A stretch of 64,000 bases of DNA from an uncultured Chloroflexales bacterium (GTDB lineage: Bacteria; Chloroflexota; Chloroflexia; Chloroflexales; Chloroflexaceae), in contig CALGUG010000052.1 of NCBI GenBank assembly GCA_937902315.1, positions 1 through 64,000 on the forward strand. The letters are read 5' to 3'. The notes under the pieces are model-generated. The model worked only from the letters and a program-made list of their open reading frames with translations. It had not been told where the DNA came from and did not search any database. The translations under genes and the position numbers were made by a program. The number at the start of each line of letters is the position of its first letter. Position 1 is the stretch's first letter. Below are positions 35,378 through 44,028 of the stretch, piece after piece.

Positions 35378-36589
35378 ATGACCACACTCTCTTCACTCAA
35401 TGTGATGGAACTCTTCTCCGACGCCGCCAAAACCGACCGAGCACCTCTGTCCGGCGCGGCTCAGCAGGCTAGCGTTCCGCTCACCAGCTTCTCGTTCGGC
35501 TTGGCCGACCCGACCATGTTCCCGCGCGAAGAGCTGGTTGATGTCTTCGCTCAAGTAATGGCCAGCGAAGGACCTGCCGCGCTCAACTACGGCGTGACCC
35601 ACAAGGTTCTAGTCGAGCAGATTATCGAGCGACTGGCGCGCCAAGGCGTCCAAGCCAGCCCCGAGCAGATCTTGGTCACCTACGGCTCAGGCCAGCTCTT
35701 GGGCTTGCTGCCGCGTGTCTTTGTCAATCCCGGCGACGTTGTAATCATCGAAGGCCCAACCTTTATGGGTTCGGTTCGCCACTTCCAAGAGGGCGGCGCA
35801 ACCCTCTACACCGTGCCGGTCGACGACGAGGGTATGGATGTCAACGCGCTCGAAAGCATGTTGGTCGATCTGAAGGCTCAGGGCATTCGACCCAAGTTCA
35901 TCTACACCATCCCGACCTTCCACAACCCGAGCGGCGTCACCATGACTTTAGAGCGACGCAAGCGTCTGATCGAGCTGGCTTCAGCCTATGGCGTGCTGAT
36001 CGTAGAGGACGACGCCTACTACGACCTGCGCTTTAGCGGCGAGCCGCTCCCGACCTTGGCCTCGCTCGACCCGACCGGCAGCTTAGTGCTGCGCCTCTGC
36101 ACCTTCTCGAAGATCTTAGCGCCTGGTATTCGTGTAGGCTGGGCTTACGGCCACCCCGAAATCATCAAGCGCCTGCTTCAGATGCGCTCCGAGGGCAACC
36201 ACAACCCCTTCGTGACTCGCATCGTCTCGAAGTTCAGCGAGAACGGTCGTCTCGACCAGCACATCGCCGCTTTGAACGAGCGCTACAGCTACAAGGCCAA
36301 CCTGATGTACGAGGCCATCAAGCAGTACTTCCCCGCCGATGTGAAGGTCAACAAGCCCGAAGGTGGCTTCTTCATCTGGTGTAAGCTGCCCAGCGACATC
36401 AGCGCGACCAAGCTTTTGGCCGAGTGCGAAGCCAACCATGGCGTCACCTTCTTGGCTGGTACACGCTGTTATGCCAATGGTCAAGGCGACCACGAAGTGC
36501 GCCTCTCGTTCAGCTTCCTCAGCCCCGAGCAGATCACCGATGGCATTGCCAAGATCGGCAAGGCTATGGAGATCGTGCGCGGCAAGTAA
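35378..36589 (+). CDS. PLP-dependent aminotransferase, 2-aminoadipate (LysN)-like
   Basis: 403 residues, fold-type I subgroup related to LysN and MocR. NYGVTHKVLVEQIIERLARQ, GSGQLLGLLPRVFVNPGD, TIPTFHNPSGVTM and EDDAYYDLRF precede the Schiff-base Lys245 in TFSKILAPGIRVGW, and EGGFFIW..LP is near the C terminus. In Thermus the LysN enzyme aminates 2-oxoadipate in the alpha-aminoadipate route to lysine. The presence of a LysK-like gene 490 bp downstream supports that reading, but valine or aromatic substrates cannot be excluded. Confidence 0.82.
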   Translation: MTTLSSLNVMELFSDAAKTDRAPLSGAAQQASVPLTSFSFGLADPTMFPREELVDVFAQVMASEGPAALNYGVTHKVLVEQIIERLARQGVQASPEQILVTYGSGQLLGLLPRVFVNPGDVVIIEGPTFMGSVRHFQEGGATLYTVPVDDEGMDVNALESMLVDLKAQGIRPKFIYTIPTFHNPSGVTMTLERRKRLIELASAYGVLIVEDDAYYDLRFSGEPLPTLASLDPTGSLVLRLCTFSKILAPGIRVGWAYGHPEIIKRLLQMRSEGNHNPFVTRIVSKFSENGRLDQHIAALNERYSYKANLMYEAIKQYFPADVKVNKPEGGFFIWCKLPSDISATKLLAECEANHGVTFLAGTRCYANGQGDHEVRLSFSFLSPEQITDGIAKIGKAMEIVRGK

Positions 36590-36621
36590 GCCCAGAGCGT
36601 TTAGCTATTTCACATGCCGAG

Positions 36622-36650
36622 CAGGGGATGGATCGACGATCCATCCCCTG
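36622..36650 (+). terminator. Hairpin after the aminotransferase gene
   Basis: Perfect 13-bp stem CAGGGGATGGATC/GATCCATCCCCTG with a GAC loop, 33 bp after the stop. The run that follows is CT-rich, not pure T. Confidence 0.7.
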
Positions 36651-36849
36651 TAGCTTGATCCCCTCTTTACTTCCTCACGTCCCCTGTGCTTTACCTCGTA
36701 GGCAACTTGCAGACCAAGACCGCTCTGGTTTGATCGCCTACACTCAAAACAAACTTTACATTACAAAGCGAATTTACTTGATCGATTGGCCTTCTTGCGA
36801 ATCCAACTGATAAAAGAATCCTCTTAAAAGCTCCACTCTGCTTACTTTC

Positions 36850-37012
36850 AAGCCACTTCAGGCTCAACAATAAGGCGGAAACGTCTTTAGCCTCAAAAAG
36901 TTCCTAACCGCGTCCGCCTACGGCTATAAACATCCCGCCCACCAAAACGAGCTTCTATCTGTGTCCTGAGGCCGCCCCAAGACACAACCATACAAACAGA
37001 TTTTGTACGATT
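36850..37012 (+). repeat. Family B element 9
   Basis: Core at 36910-36926 and right arm CTGTGTCCTGAGGCCGCCCC. It ends with ACAGATTTTGTACG about 65 bp before the lysK-like start. Confidence 0.72.
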
Positions 37013-37077
37013 TGTTTCTGTGCCATTTCTATGTATCATACAAACACTGCACTTTTGATCAGAAACGAGTCAGAATA

Positions 37078-38121
37078 ATGCAAAAAGAACTTGATTTTTT
37101 GGTTGATTTTCTGCGCATTCCTTCGCTTTCCGGCCAAGAGAGCGCAGCGGCAAGCTTTTTGGTCGAATACATGAACAGCGTTGGCATCAAAGCCTACGTC
37201 GATGGCGCTGGTAACGCGGTGGGCGAAGTCGGCAGCGAAGGCCCGCAGATCGTGCTTTTGGGCCATATCGACACGGTGCCGGGCGATATTCCGGTTCGGA
37301 TCGAAGATGGCAAGCTCTACGGGCGCGGCTCGGTCGATGCCAAAGGCCCCTTCGCGACCTTTGTTTCGGCGGCGGCCCGCGTGGCCGATCGCTGCAAGTG
37401 CCGCATCGTGCTGGTCGGCGCGGTTGAAGAAGAGGCACCCTCTTCCAAAGGCGCACACTTTGTGGTCGATAAGTACGCGCCCGACTTCTGTGTGATCGGC
37501 GAGCCGAGCGGCTGGAATCGCATTACGCTGGGCTACAAAGGCGCGCTTCTGGTGCACTACCGTCGCGAGCAGGCCAGCGCCCATACCGCCGGAGAAGAGC
37601 GCGCCGTGTCGGAGTACATGGTCGATTACTGGCAGGCTGTCTCGGGTTATTGCCGCAGCTTCAACGAGGGCCGCACCCGTCTGTTCGAGCAGCTCATCCC
37701 CTCGTTGCGGCGCGTCGCCAGCGGAGGCGATGGCCTCTACAACTGGGCCGAAGCCACCATCGGTCTGCGCCTGCCCGAGGGCATCGATCCCGCTGAGCTC
37801 GCCGAGACGCTGCGCAGCTTCGATGGCGAGGCAACGATCCGCTTTGAAGGCGGCTGCCCTGCCTTCCGCAGCCCGCGCACCACACCACTGGCGGGCGCCT
37901 TTGTGCGCTCGATCCGCAACGCTGGTGGCCAGCCCGGCTTCTTGCACAAAACCGGCACCGCCGATATGAACGTGGTCGGCCCGGTCTGGCAATGCCCGAT
38001 CGTGGCCTATGGCCCGGGCGACTCGAGCCTCGATCACACCCCCAACGAGCACGTCGAAGTCGAAGAGTACTTCAAAGCCATCGATGTGCTGGAGGGCGTG
38101 CTGCTGAACTTCGGCTCCTAG
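37078..38121 (+). CDS. lysK: M20 peptidase family, [LysW]-lysine hydrolase (LysK)-like
   Basis: 347 residues from the ATG at 37078; the longer frame from 37003 has no RBS and an unlikely N terminus. Metal and catalytic residues of the M20 di-zinc family are visible: His63 in LLGHIDTVPG, Asp88 in GRGSVDAKGP, Glu117-119 in GAVEEEAPSSKGAH, Glu142 in IGEPSGWN, and a late His in LHKTGTADMN. GYKGALLVHYRR and the EEEAPSSKGA block are characteristic of LysK/ArgE-like enzymes that release lysine (or ornithine) from the LysW carrier protein. lysW, lysX, lysZ, lysY and lysJ are not in this window. Confidence 0.83.
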   Translation: MQKELDFLVDFLRIPSLSGQESAAASFLVEYMNSVGIKAYVDGAGNAVGEVGSEGPQIVLLGHIDTVPGDIPVRIEDGKLYGRGSVDAKGPFATFVSAAARVADRCKCRIVLVGAVEEEAPSSKGAHFVVDKYAPDFCVIGEPSGWNRITLGYKGALLVHYRREQASAHTAGEERAVSEYMVDYWQAVSGYCRSFNEGRTRLFEQLIPSLRRVASGGDGLYNWAEATIGLRLPEGIDPAELAETLRSFDGEATIRFEGGCPAFRSPRTTPLAGAFVRSIRNAGGQPGFLHKTGTADMNVVGPVWQCPIVAYGPGDSSLDHTPNEHVEVEEYFKAIDVLEGVLLNFGS

Positions 38122-38127
38122 GTAATT

Positions 38128-38345
38128 CACCGCAGAGTTTATTCACCACACGAGGCACGGATTTTATTCACCACACGAGGCACCGAGGCACTGAGACAAA
38201 ACCGTACCCTGCCCTTCGGCAAGCACCTATCATCAACAAGCCATTACACCCCATCTCCTGCTGCTTTGCGGGAGAGGGGGCCATACATTCACCACACGAG
38301 GCACTGAGGCACTGAGTCTTTTGAGGGATTTGTCTGGAGATGTTT
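38128..38345 (+). repeat. Cluster of GAGGCACTGAG-type repeats
   Basis: ATTCACCACACGAGGCAC occurs at about 38142, 38169 and 38287, the last continuing as the CTTTTGAGGGATTTGTCTGG unit seen in the 228-bp array at 55216. The CCGTACCCTGCCCTTCGGCA motif at 38203 is also shared. Confidence 0.75.
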
Positions 38346-38499
38346 GTGCGATTGCTTTAGAGCTTGAGCCTGCTGAAAGCGCCGAAGCGTGCTCTTCGAC
38401 AGGCTCAGGGTACGGTTCGGTGGCTGCCCATCGTTGGCTGAGCTTGTCGAAGCCAACGATGGTTTTAGGCGGCGAAGGCAGCGCAGCAGGCTTAACAAG

Positions 38500-38590
38500 C
38501 TGAATGGGAGAAAAGGACTCTGATAGCCGGAGGCGGACGCGCCAAGGACCGAATGGAAGGGAGAGACTAAGCCGCCAGAGCATTACAGCA
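38500..38590 (-). repeat. Family B element 10, variant core, truncated
   Basis: The core at 38524-38540 reads TAGCCGGAGGCGGACGC, again a change in the central three bases. Only the AAGCCGCCAGAGC arm remains on the right. Confidence 0.6.
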
Positions 38591-38616
38591 ATCGAGCCAA
38601 TGAGCTATAACACAAA

Positions 38617-38655
38617 AAGAAGCGTACCCTGAGCTTGTCGAAGGGTACGCTTCTT
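38617..38655. terminator. Bidirectional terminator between convergent genes
   Basis: Perfect 13-bp stem AAGAAGCGTACCC/GGGTACGCTTCTT, followed by GTTTATC on plus and TTTTGTG on minus. The loop contains the common TGAGCTTGTCGAA motif, so a dispersed repeat has supplied the terminator. Confidence 0.82.
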
Positions 38656-38680
38656 GTTTATCAATCGCTTAAAGGGCGTC

Positions 38681-39880
38681 TTAGGTCGCTTTTTCTGCTA
38701 GCATTTCCTGCAAAATGCGCTCGAGCTCGGCGCAGTGGCGCTGCCAGCTATAGTGCTCGACCACCCGCTTGCGGGCCGCAGCGCCTAGCTTTTGGGCCAG
38801 CGCCGAGTCATCGAGTAGGCGCGCGATCGCGCTAGCCAGTTGGCCCACATCGCCCTCGGGGTAGAGCAGGCCCTCTTGCTCGTGGCGCACCGCCACGTTG
38901 AGGGGCGGCAGGTCGGGCGTGACCACTGGCAGGCTGGCGGCCATATACTCGTAGACCTTGAGCGGCGACCAGAAGAAGCCTGCCGCTTGGAGGGCCGGGT
39001 GAGCGGCGGTGTTAAAGGGCGCGACGCCGATATGGGCGCGCGCAAGCATGTTTGGCACTTGATCGTAGGGCAGACTGCCCGTAAATTCAAAGCTGCCCGG
39101 CCAAGCGGCGGCCAAGCGCTCGGCTTGCGCGCGCTCGGGGCCGTCCCCCACCAAAAGGAAGCGATACTTTTTGCCAGCAGCCAGCAGCAGGGCGCCCGCC
39201 CGCACCACGTCGACTACGCCGTGCCAAGCCCGAAACGAGCCGATAAAAATTGCGGTCGGCAGCGGATCGCGTCGATCGAGCTGCGGCTCTCCAAAGCGCT
39301 CGATATCGGCGCCCCAAGGCAATTCGACGATCTTGCTACGTTCGACTTCGGGAGGTACCGTGGTATGCAGCGGGGTGACGATGCGTTGCGACCAGTTGCA
39401 TTGCAAAGCCGCCCAGCGCCGCATGGGGCCATGGCTTGCGCGCCCCAGGCCTAAAACACGTCCAAGCTTGTCGTCGATGCGGCGCTTGCGCACTGCGGGC
39501 GGATCAACCATCAAGGCGTTGACTTCTAGCAGGCAAGGTATGCCGTAGCGCTGGGCGGCGATCACACCCAAACCAGCGAAGTTGTAGTAACGCTCGATAA
39601 TCGCATCGGGGCGCAGCATCTTGACGAGGCGCATAACGGGCCAAGCCCCTGCTAGAGAAGCGATTTTAGGGATATCGATGTGGTGAAGGAAGAAATTGTC
39701 GAGTTTGCTGGAAACTGGACGAGTGAAGGGGGCGAAACCGCCCCATCGTTCATGACGAGATGCAACAACATGAACTTCATGGCCGCGCTGAGCTAGACCG
39801 CGAGCGACCTCGAAGACATGGGTTGATCCACCTAAAACACCTGGTACCGGAATACCACTTGCGATGTAGAGAATGCGCAC
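38681..39880 (-). CDS. Glycosyltransferase family 4
   Basis: 399 residues. N-terminal IASGIPVPGVLGGSTHVFEV (donor-domain glycine loop preceded by YIAS), then FIGSFRAWHGVVDVV and the family-4 acceptor of nucleotide-sugar phosphates near SPLKVYEYMAASLPVV (E-x7-E region). GT-B fold, retaining, cytosolic or membrane-associated; it probably adds a sugar to a glycolipid or exopolysaccharide. It is not in an obvious polysaccharide cluster. A 3' terminator lies at 38617-38655. Confidence 0.88.
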   Translation of the reverse strand: MRILYIASGIPVPGVLGGSTHVFEVARGLAQRGHEVHVVASRHERWGGFAPFTRPVSSKLDNFFLHHIDIPKIASLAGAWPVMRLVKMLRPDAIIERYYNFAGLGVIAAQRYGIPCLLEVNALMVDPPAVRKRRIDDKLGRVLGLGRASHGPMRRWAALQCNWSQRIVTPLHTTVPPEVERSKIVELPWGADIERFGEPQLDRRDPLPTAIFIGSFRAWHGVVDVVRAGALLLAAGKKYRFLLVGDGPERAQAERLAAAWPGSFEFTGSLPYDQVPNMLARAHIGVAPFNTAAHPALQAAGFFWSPLKVYEYMAASLPVVTPDLPPLNVAVRHEQEGLLYPEGDVGQLASAIARLLDDSALAQKLGAAARKRVVEHYSWQRHCAELERILQEMLAEKAT

Positions 39881-39967
39881 AATTTCCGTTCAACAAGAAG
39901 CAGAGCACCTGTACAAAGACAGCGCACTCATCTTCGAGGCGTTCATCACGTGTTGGAACCGACAGGC

Positions 39968-40210
39968 TTATACGCGCTCGTAGCGATCCAAATCGAGTGT
40001 AATAGCCAATGCGCCAGGAGCGGTACGTCGCACAATATCGGTAGCCCGTTCGATCTGGCTCTCTTCAATACCAACTAAGAGTGTGGTATTCCCTTTGCGT
40101 AAGAAGCCGCCAGTAGAGGCGAGCCGCGTCACGCGAAACCCTTGCTCTACCAAAGAATCAACGGTCGGATCAGCGAGGTCGCTTTCGGTGACAAAGATAA
40201 GCAGCTTCAT
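39968..40210 (-). CDS. PstA/DarA-type cyclic-di-AMP receptor (DUF970 family), short
   Basis: 80 residues from the ATG at 40210 with GGAGG upstream; the ATG at 40222 would add only MEVP. The diagnostic block is FRVTRLASTGGFLRKGNTTL followed by LVGI, nearly identical to the Bacillus PstA/DarA block (FRVTKLATTGGFLKSGNTT) that lines the c-di-AMP pocket. The P-II-like fold is retained, but the family is usually about 109 residues; the long loop before the last strand is missing here. It is 87 bp from the glycosyltransferase gene, same strand, and could be its upstream partner. Confidence 0.82.
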   Translation of the reverse strand: MKLLIFVTESDLADPTVDSLVEQGFRVTRLASTGGFLRKGNTTLLVGIEESQIERATDIVRRTAPGALAITLDLDRYERV

Positions 40211-40414
40211 AGGTACCTCCACAGATTTCGATGCTCTAGTTCAGTTCATTATACGTTGCAGAGCCGTGATCGTCAATTATCTTGCCAGTTTACTGCATAG
40301 CGAGGCCTTGAATGCAGGCATGTTTGTTGGTGTTGCACGAGAACAGCAAGCACGGTCTTGGTAGGATTAAGCGCCTGCTGAGCCTCTTGCTTAAGCGAAA
40401 TAATGCTTTACAAT

Positions 40415-40981
40415 CTACTGGGCATTTAGCGCAAATTTGGCCTCGGGCCATTCGCTGCGCAACATGCCATAGACCTCTTGATCGACCCACTCGTTTCGAC
40501 GCTTCCACGAACGGCGCAGCACGCCTTCTTGTTGAAAACCCAAACGCCGCGCTACATTGGCGCTGCGCTGATTGTCGGCCGCGCAACTGATCTCGATGCG
40601 CTCGAGATTCAGCTCGTTGAAGGCATAGGTGATTACGGCGCGACAGACTTTTGTAATGATCCCTCTGCCTTGAAACGAGGCACCGAGCCAATAGCCGAGG
40701 CAGCCTTTGCCATCGCTCCAGTCGATGTTGTGCAGGCTGATACAGCCAGCCAGCTCGCCCTCAGACCAGATGCCCGCCCGAAAGCCATCGTTTTTCGCAA
40801 AGCGCGTTAAGCCTACTTGGATATAGACCTGCACGTCTTCAGGTGTAAAGGATTCTGCCAGCCATGTTAGCTCGTTGGTGAGATGAGCCGCGTTGTCGCC
40901 AAAGAAGTTATAGAGCAGATCGATGTGGCGCAGTTCAAACAGACGAATCTCGAGTGATGGTTCGATCAGATAATAAAACAC
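40415..40981 (-). CDS. GNAT acetyltransferase, RimJ/RimL type
   Basis: 188 residues. EIRLFELRHIDLLYNFF, then GIWSEGELAGCISLHNIDWS, GCLGYWLGASFQGRGIITKV (acetyl-CoA loop with QGRG), NLERIEISCAADNQRSANVA and RRLGFQQEGVLRRSW: a complete RimJ/RimL-like domain. These enzymes acetylate protein N termini or small amines; the target is unknown. The RBS is poor, so the start is uncertain by a few codons. It is monocistronic. Confidence 0.88.
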   Translation of the reverse strand: MFYYLIEPSLEIRLFELRHIDLLYNFFGDNAAHLTNELTWLAESFTPEDVQVYIQVGLTRFAKNDGFRAGIWSEGELAGCISLHNIDWSDGKGCLGYWLGASFQGRGIITKVCRAVITYAFNELNLERIEISCAADNQRSANVARRLGFQQEGVLRRSWKRRNEWVDQEVYGMLRSEWPEAKFALNAQ

Positions 40982-41230
40982 CAGTTACGTTACCTTTCCA
41001 AATGGGATAAGTCTGATGGGACTTATCAAGCTATACCAGAGTTGAGCTGATCGTACATCATATCGTTTTTAGATCTTCTGAGATTTGGGCTGCGTCCGTA
41101 GCTATCTCATCCATTTGCTGGATATCATCTGTGAAAGAAGACATTATCATACGGGAAATGTACAAATAGCACTGAAGGAACTCTCTAGGAGGCGTATTCA
41201 TGCGATGGAGTGGTCTCGTGTTTGCGCACC

Positions 41231-41371
41231 TATCCTCCCGCCGAGCTGCGCGCTTTTGTTGACAGCATCCCTGGCTCCCAAAACTACACTTGGCAGATCG
41301 GCTTAAGCGCCGCCGAAAAGGGCAGCATTTCCGTCACCTATCTGATCGGCTATCCTCACACTTCAGCCTAG
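41231..41371 (+). pseudogene. Gene remnant, C-terminal fragment of unknown family
   Basis: A frame with the local codon style reads YPPAELRAFVDSIPGSQNYT, continues through WQIGLSAAEKG to PHTSA and ends in TAG at 41369. Upstream the same frame meets a TAG near 41190 and has no start codon or RBS, so it looks like the last 45 or so residues of a lost gene. I do not recognise the family. Confidence 0.4.
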
Positions 41372-41394
41372 CCACAAGCAGCTCGATCTTGAAC

Positions 41395-41545
41395 CTAGCG
41401 CCATCTTAAAATCTTGGCGTCAAGGCCTCTAGCCCAAAGAGGCTGCTAGCGCGTCCGCCTACGGCTACAAACGGGGCGCTGCGTAACCCAGACAGCTATC
41501 TGTGCTATGAAACCGCCCCCAAACACAAAACGATACTAATGGATT
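41395..41545 (+). repeat. Family B element 11
   Basis: Core at 41451-41467, left arm ATCTTGGCGTCAAGGCCTCT, right arm CTGTGCTATGAAACCGCCCCC, ending near CGATACTAATGGATTTCC. Confidence 0.72.
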
Positions 41546-41599
41546 TCCTAGAAGCTCTGAGGCGATCAGACTTAATCAAGCTATCCAGCAAGCTATGTT

Positions 41600-41645
41600 C
41601 CAGAAAAAAGAAGAGATCTTGCACAATGCTGCAAGATCTCTTCTT
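41600..41645 (-). terminator. Rho-independent terminator of the sugar oxidoreductase unit
   Basis: Perfect 15-bp stem AAGAAGAGATCTTGC/GCAAGATCTCTTCTT (41608-41622/41631-41645) with an 8-nt loop, followed on the minus strand by TTTTCTGG. Confidence 0.93.
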
Positions 41646-41711
41646 GACACTTTAGCCCGTTTTTCGCTTCCCGCGCTGCGTGAATGCAGGTTTTTAAAAC
41701 GGGATATGGTA

Positions 41712-42785
41712 TTAGAAGCTAACTTCGCGTCCCTGCTTAGCCGATTCGTAAATGGCGTCGATCAGCTGCATCAACGCCACGCCTTGCTCGCCGGTCGCAT
41801 CGGGTTGTTTATCGTTGATGATGCAGTCGACGAAGTGGTCAATGGCGAGGGCGTGACCCGAAGCCTTGTGGAAGATGATCTCGGGGCGGCTGTCGGTCAT
41901 CACGCCGCCAACGTCGTTGTGCAGCACAACGGTGTCTTTGTTGGTGTAGTTGGCGACATACAGATCGGAACCCGCCTCGCTGCCGTAGAGGGTGACAAAG
42001 TAGTCGTCGCGGCCTGCCTTGGTGTGGCTTGCCCAGCTGACTTCGAGTTGCAGAGCGCGACCGTCTTCAAAACGAACCAAAGCTGCGGCCAAGTCTTCGA
42101 CGTCGAAATTCGCGCCGACCGGGTTGATGCGGCCTGCAAAGGTCTTGATACCGCGCGGGCCGAACTCGGCGAAGGTGACACCGCTGACGCTCTTGACTTT
42201 GGGGTAGCCCAGCAGCCACATCGAGAGGTCGAGCACGTGCACACCCAGGTCGATCAGCGGGCCGCCGCCGCTGCGGCTCTTGGTGGTGAACCAGCCACCC
42301 AAGCCCGGAATACCGCTGTTGCGGATCCAGCCAGCCTTGGTGAAGTAGAGATTGCCCATTTTGCCTTCGTCGATCAGGGCTTTGAGCCAGCGAGCATCGG
42401 GGCGATAGCGGTAGTTGAAGCTGACCATCAGCTTCTTGCCGCTGGCTTTGGCTGCGTCAACAATGCTTTGCGCAGCAGCAGCGTTGATCGCCAACGGCTT
42501 CTCGCAGAGCACATGCTTGCCAGCGTTGAGCGCATCGATCGCGACCGGAGCATGCAAGTCGTTGGGCAGCGCCACGCTAACAGCATCGATATCATCACGC
42601 TCCAGCAGCTCTTTATAGTCGGTAAAGCCCTCTTTAATGTTGTAGTGGGCCAGAATCTCATTCAAACGCACAGGGTTTGCATCGCAGACAGCGACCAGCT
42701 CTGCGTTGCTGCAAGCCAGATAGCCTTCGATGTGGGCGGTACCGACACCAGCACCGATCACGGCTGTTCGAATACGGTCGGACAT
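41712..42785 (-). CDS. Gfo/Idh/MocA family oxidoreductase
   Basis: 357 residues. NAD(P)-binding start IRTAVIGAGVGTAHIEGY, then DIDAVSVALPNDLHAPVAID, HVLCEKPLAINAAAAQSI (the EKP motif with catalytic Lys) and MVSFNYRYRPDARWLK. In the C-terminal domain LIDLGVHVLDLSMWLLGYPK carries the conserved Asp/His. It oxidises or reduces a sugar or inositol derivative; the substrate is open. A sugar isomerase gene lies 274 bp upstream on the same strand, forming a plausible catabolic pair. A GGAGAGACTC-type RBS precedes the ATG. Confidence 0.93.
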   Translation of the reverse strand: MSDRIRTAVIGAGVGTAHIEGYLACSNAELVAVCDANPVRLNEILAHYNIKEGFTDYKELLERDDIDAVSVALPNDLHAPVAIDALNAGKHVLCEKPLAINAAAAQSIVDAAKASGKKLMVSFNYRYRPDARWLKALIDEGKMGNLYFTKAGWIRNSGIPGLGGWFTTKSRSGGGPLIDLGVHVLDLSMWLLGYPKVKSVSGVTFAEFGPRGIKTFAGRINPVGANFDVEDLAAALVRFEDGRALQLEVSWASHTKAGRDDYFVTLYGSEAGSDLYVANYTNKDTVVLHNDVGGVMTDSRPEIIFHKASGHALAIDHFVDCIINDKQPDATGEQGVALMQLIDAIYESAKQGREVSF

Positions 42786-43005
42786 GATGAGTCTCTCCTT
42801 AACATAGGGATGTTGGTTGAGTCAACGTAGGTTTATTGTGCTTTCAGATGCTATCCGGCTGGCATTTTCAAGCTAGCAATAGAACATCTTTGAGGCTTTT
42901 GAAGCGTATTACGCTGACAAAAACTACGTTCGCACCAACCTATTATAAAACATTCTGCGAATGAAATAAGTTGTAACTTTGTGTAGAACAGCTTAGAGCT
43001 GATAA

Positions 43006-43041
43006 CTATGAGCCAAAAGAGTGATCTCTTTCGGCTCATAG
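43006..43041 (-). terminator. Long hairpin downstream of the sugar isomerase gene
   Basis: CTATGAGCC-AAAGAG/CTCTTT-GGCTCATAG, 15 bp with one mismatch and a TGAT loop, 18 bp past the stop codon. The tail is not U-rich. Confidence 0.6.
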
Positions 43042-43059
43042 TGTAGGCAATGTTTGAGC

Positions 43060-43968
43060 TTAGGGAAGGAACTGCTCGAGATGGCGGCGGCCCAGAATGA
43101 GGCCCTGCTTGACCTTCTCTTCGCTGCCTTCGTAGATCGGGTCTTCGTGCTCGGTCGAGAGGGTGCCGTCGAAGCCGACCTGCAAGAGCGCGTCGATAAA
43201 GCGGCTCCAGTTGATCTCGCCAAGGCCGGGCATGCGGTAGCGCCACCACGAGTGGAACGAGAAGGTGAAGTTGCCTTCGCGAGCGCGCTTGTAGTCGAAG
43301 ATCTCGGTGTCTTTGGCGTGAGCGTGGAAGATGCGCGATCCGTAGTCTCGCACAGCCGCCAGATAGTCGATCTCCATAAAGTAGAGGTGTGAGGGGTCAA
43401 GGTTCAGGCCGAGGTTGTCGTGCGGAATGGCGTTGAAGAGCTTGTCCCACATAGCGGGCGAGAAGGCGATATTGCCCACCAGACCTTCCATATCCCAGCC
43501 GGGCATGGGGCAGTTTTCGATCGCCAAGCGTACATTGCGCTCTTTGGCATAGTCTAAGATGGCGGGGAAGACGCGCGCAGCCTCGGCGACGTTCTCGTCG
43601 AGAGTCAGGGTATGGTCGCGCCCGATGAAGGTGCTGACGTTTTGAACCCCCAACAGGTTGGCGGCATCGATCACTTTACGCAGGTGTGCGTGATAAAACT
43701 CGCGCTTAGAGAGGTCGTGGTGCAGGTTGTTTTCGCAGTAGGTCAAACAGGCGATCTCAAGCCCATTTTGCGCAAACAGTGCCTTTACCTCCTCAGCCTT
43801 GGCAGCGTCGAAATCATCCACATTCAGGTGAGTGCCGGAATAATCACGGGTGTTGACGGGCGGCCACGAGCTGATCTCAAGCGCACCAAACTTGTTCTCG
43901 CCAGACCATTTAACGATCTCTTCCAGCGACAACATGTTGAGACAGCCGGTTAAAAATCCGAGTTTCAT
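43060..43968 (-). CDS. Sugar phosphate isomerase/epimerase, xylose-isomerase-like TIM barrel
   Basis: 302 residues with KLGFLTGCLNMLSLEEIVKW at the N terminus, FGALEISSWPP, IACLTYCENNLHH, VRLAIENCPMPGWDMEG, GLNLDPSHLYFMEIDYLAAV, IFHAHAKDTEIF and GTLSTEHEDPIY. The Glu, Asp, His and final Glu in these strands form the usual metal site of the AP-endonuclease-2 superfamily. It probably acts with the Gfo/Idh/MocA enzyme encoded downstream. AGAGGCTTCC gives a ribosome site. Exact reaction unknown. Confidence 0.9.
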   Translation of the reverse strand: MKLGFLTGCLNMLSLEEIVKWSGENKFGALEISSWPPVNTRDYSGTHLNVDDFDAAKAEEVKALFAQNGLEIACLTYCENNLHHDLSKREFYHAHLRKVIDAANLLGVQNVSTFIGRDHTLTLDENVAEAARVFPAILDYAKERNVRLAIENCPMPGWDMEGLVGNIAFSPAMWDKLFNAIPHDNLGLNLDPSHLYFMEIDYLAAVRDYGSRIFHAHAKDTEIFDYKRAREGNFTFSFHSWWRYRMPGLGEINWSRFIDALLQVGFDGTLSTEHEDPIYEGSEEKVKQGLILGRRHLEQFLP

Positions 43969-44028
43969 GGAAGCCTCTTTGCTATGAAAAGTCGAATCCG
44001 CAGGTTTATACTACCATATTCAGGGCTG

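Noticed and set aside
37036..38130. 364-residue ORF on the minus strand
   Set aside because: Antisense shadow of the lysK-like gene; Ala/Arg-rich with no motifs.
41595..42830. 411-residue ORF on the plus strand
   Set aside because: Antisense shadow of the Gfo/Idh/MocA gene, and it begins inside that gene's terminator hairpin.
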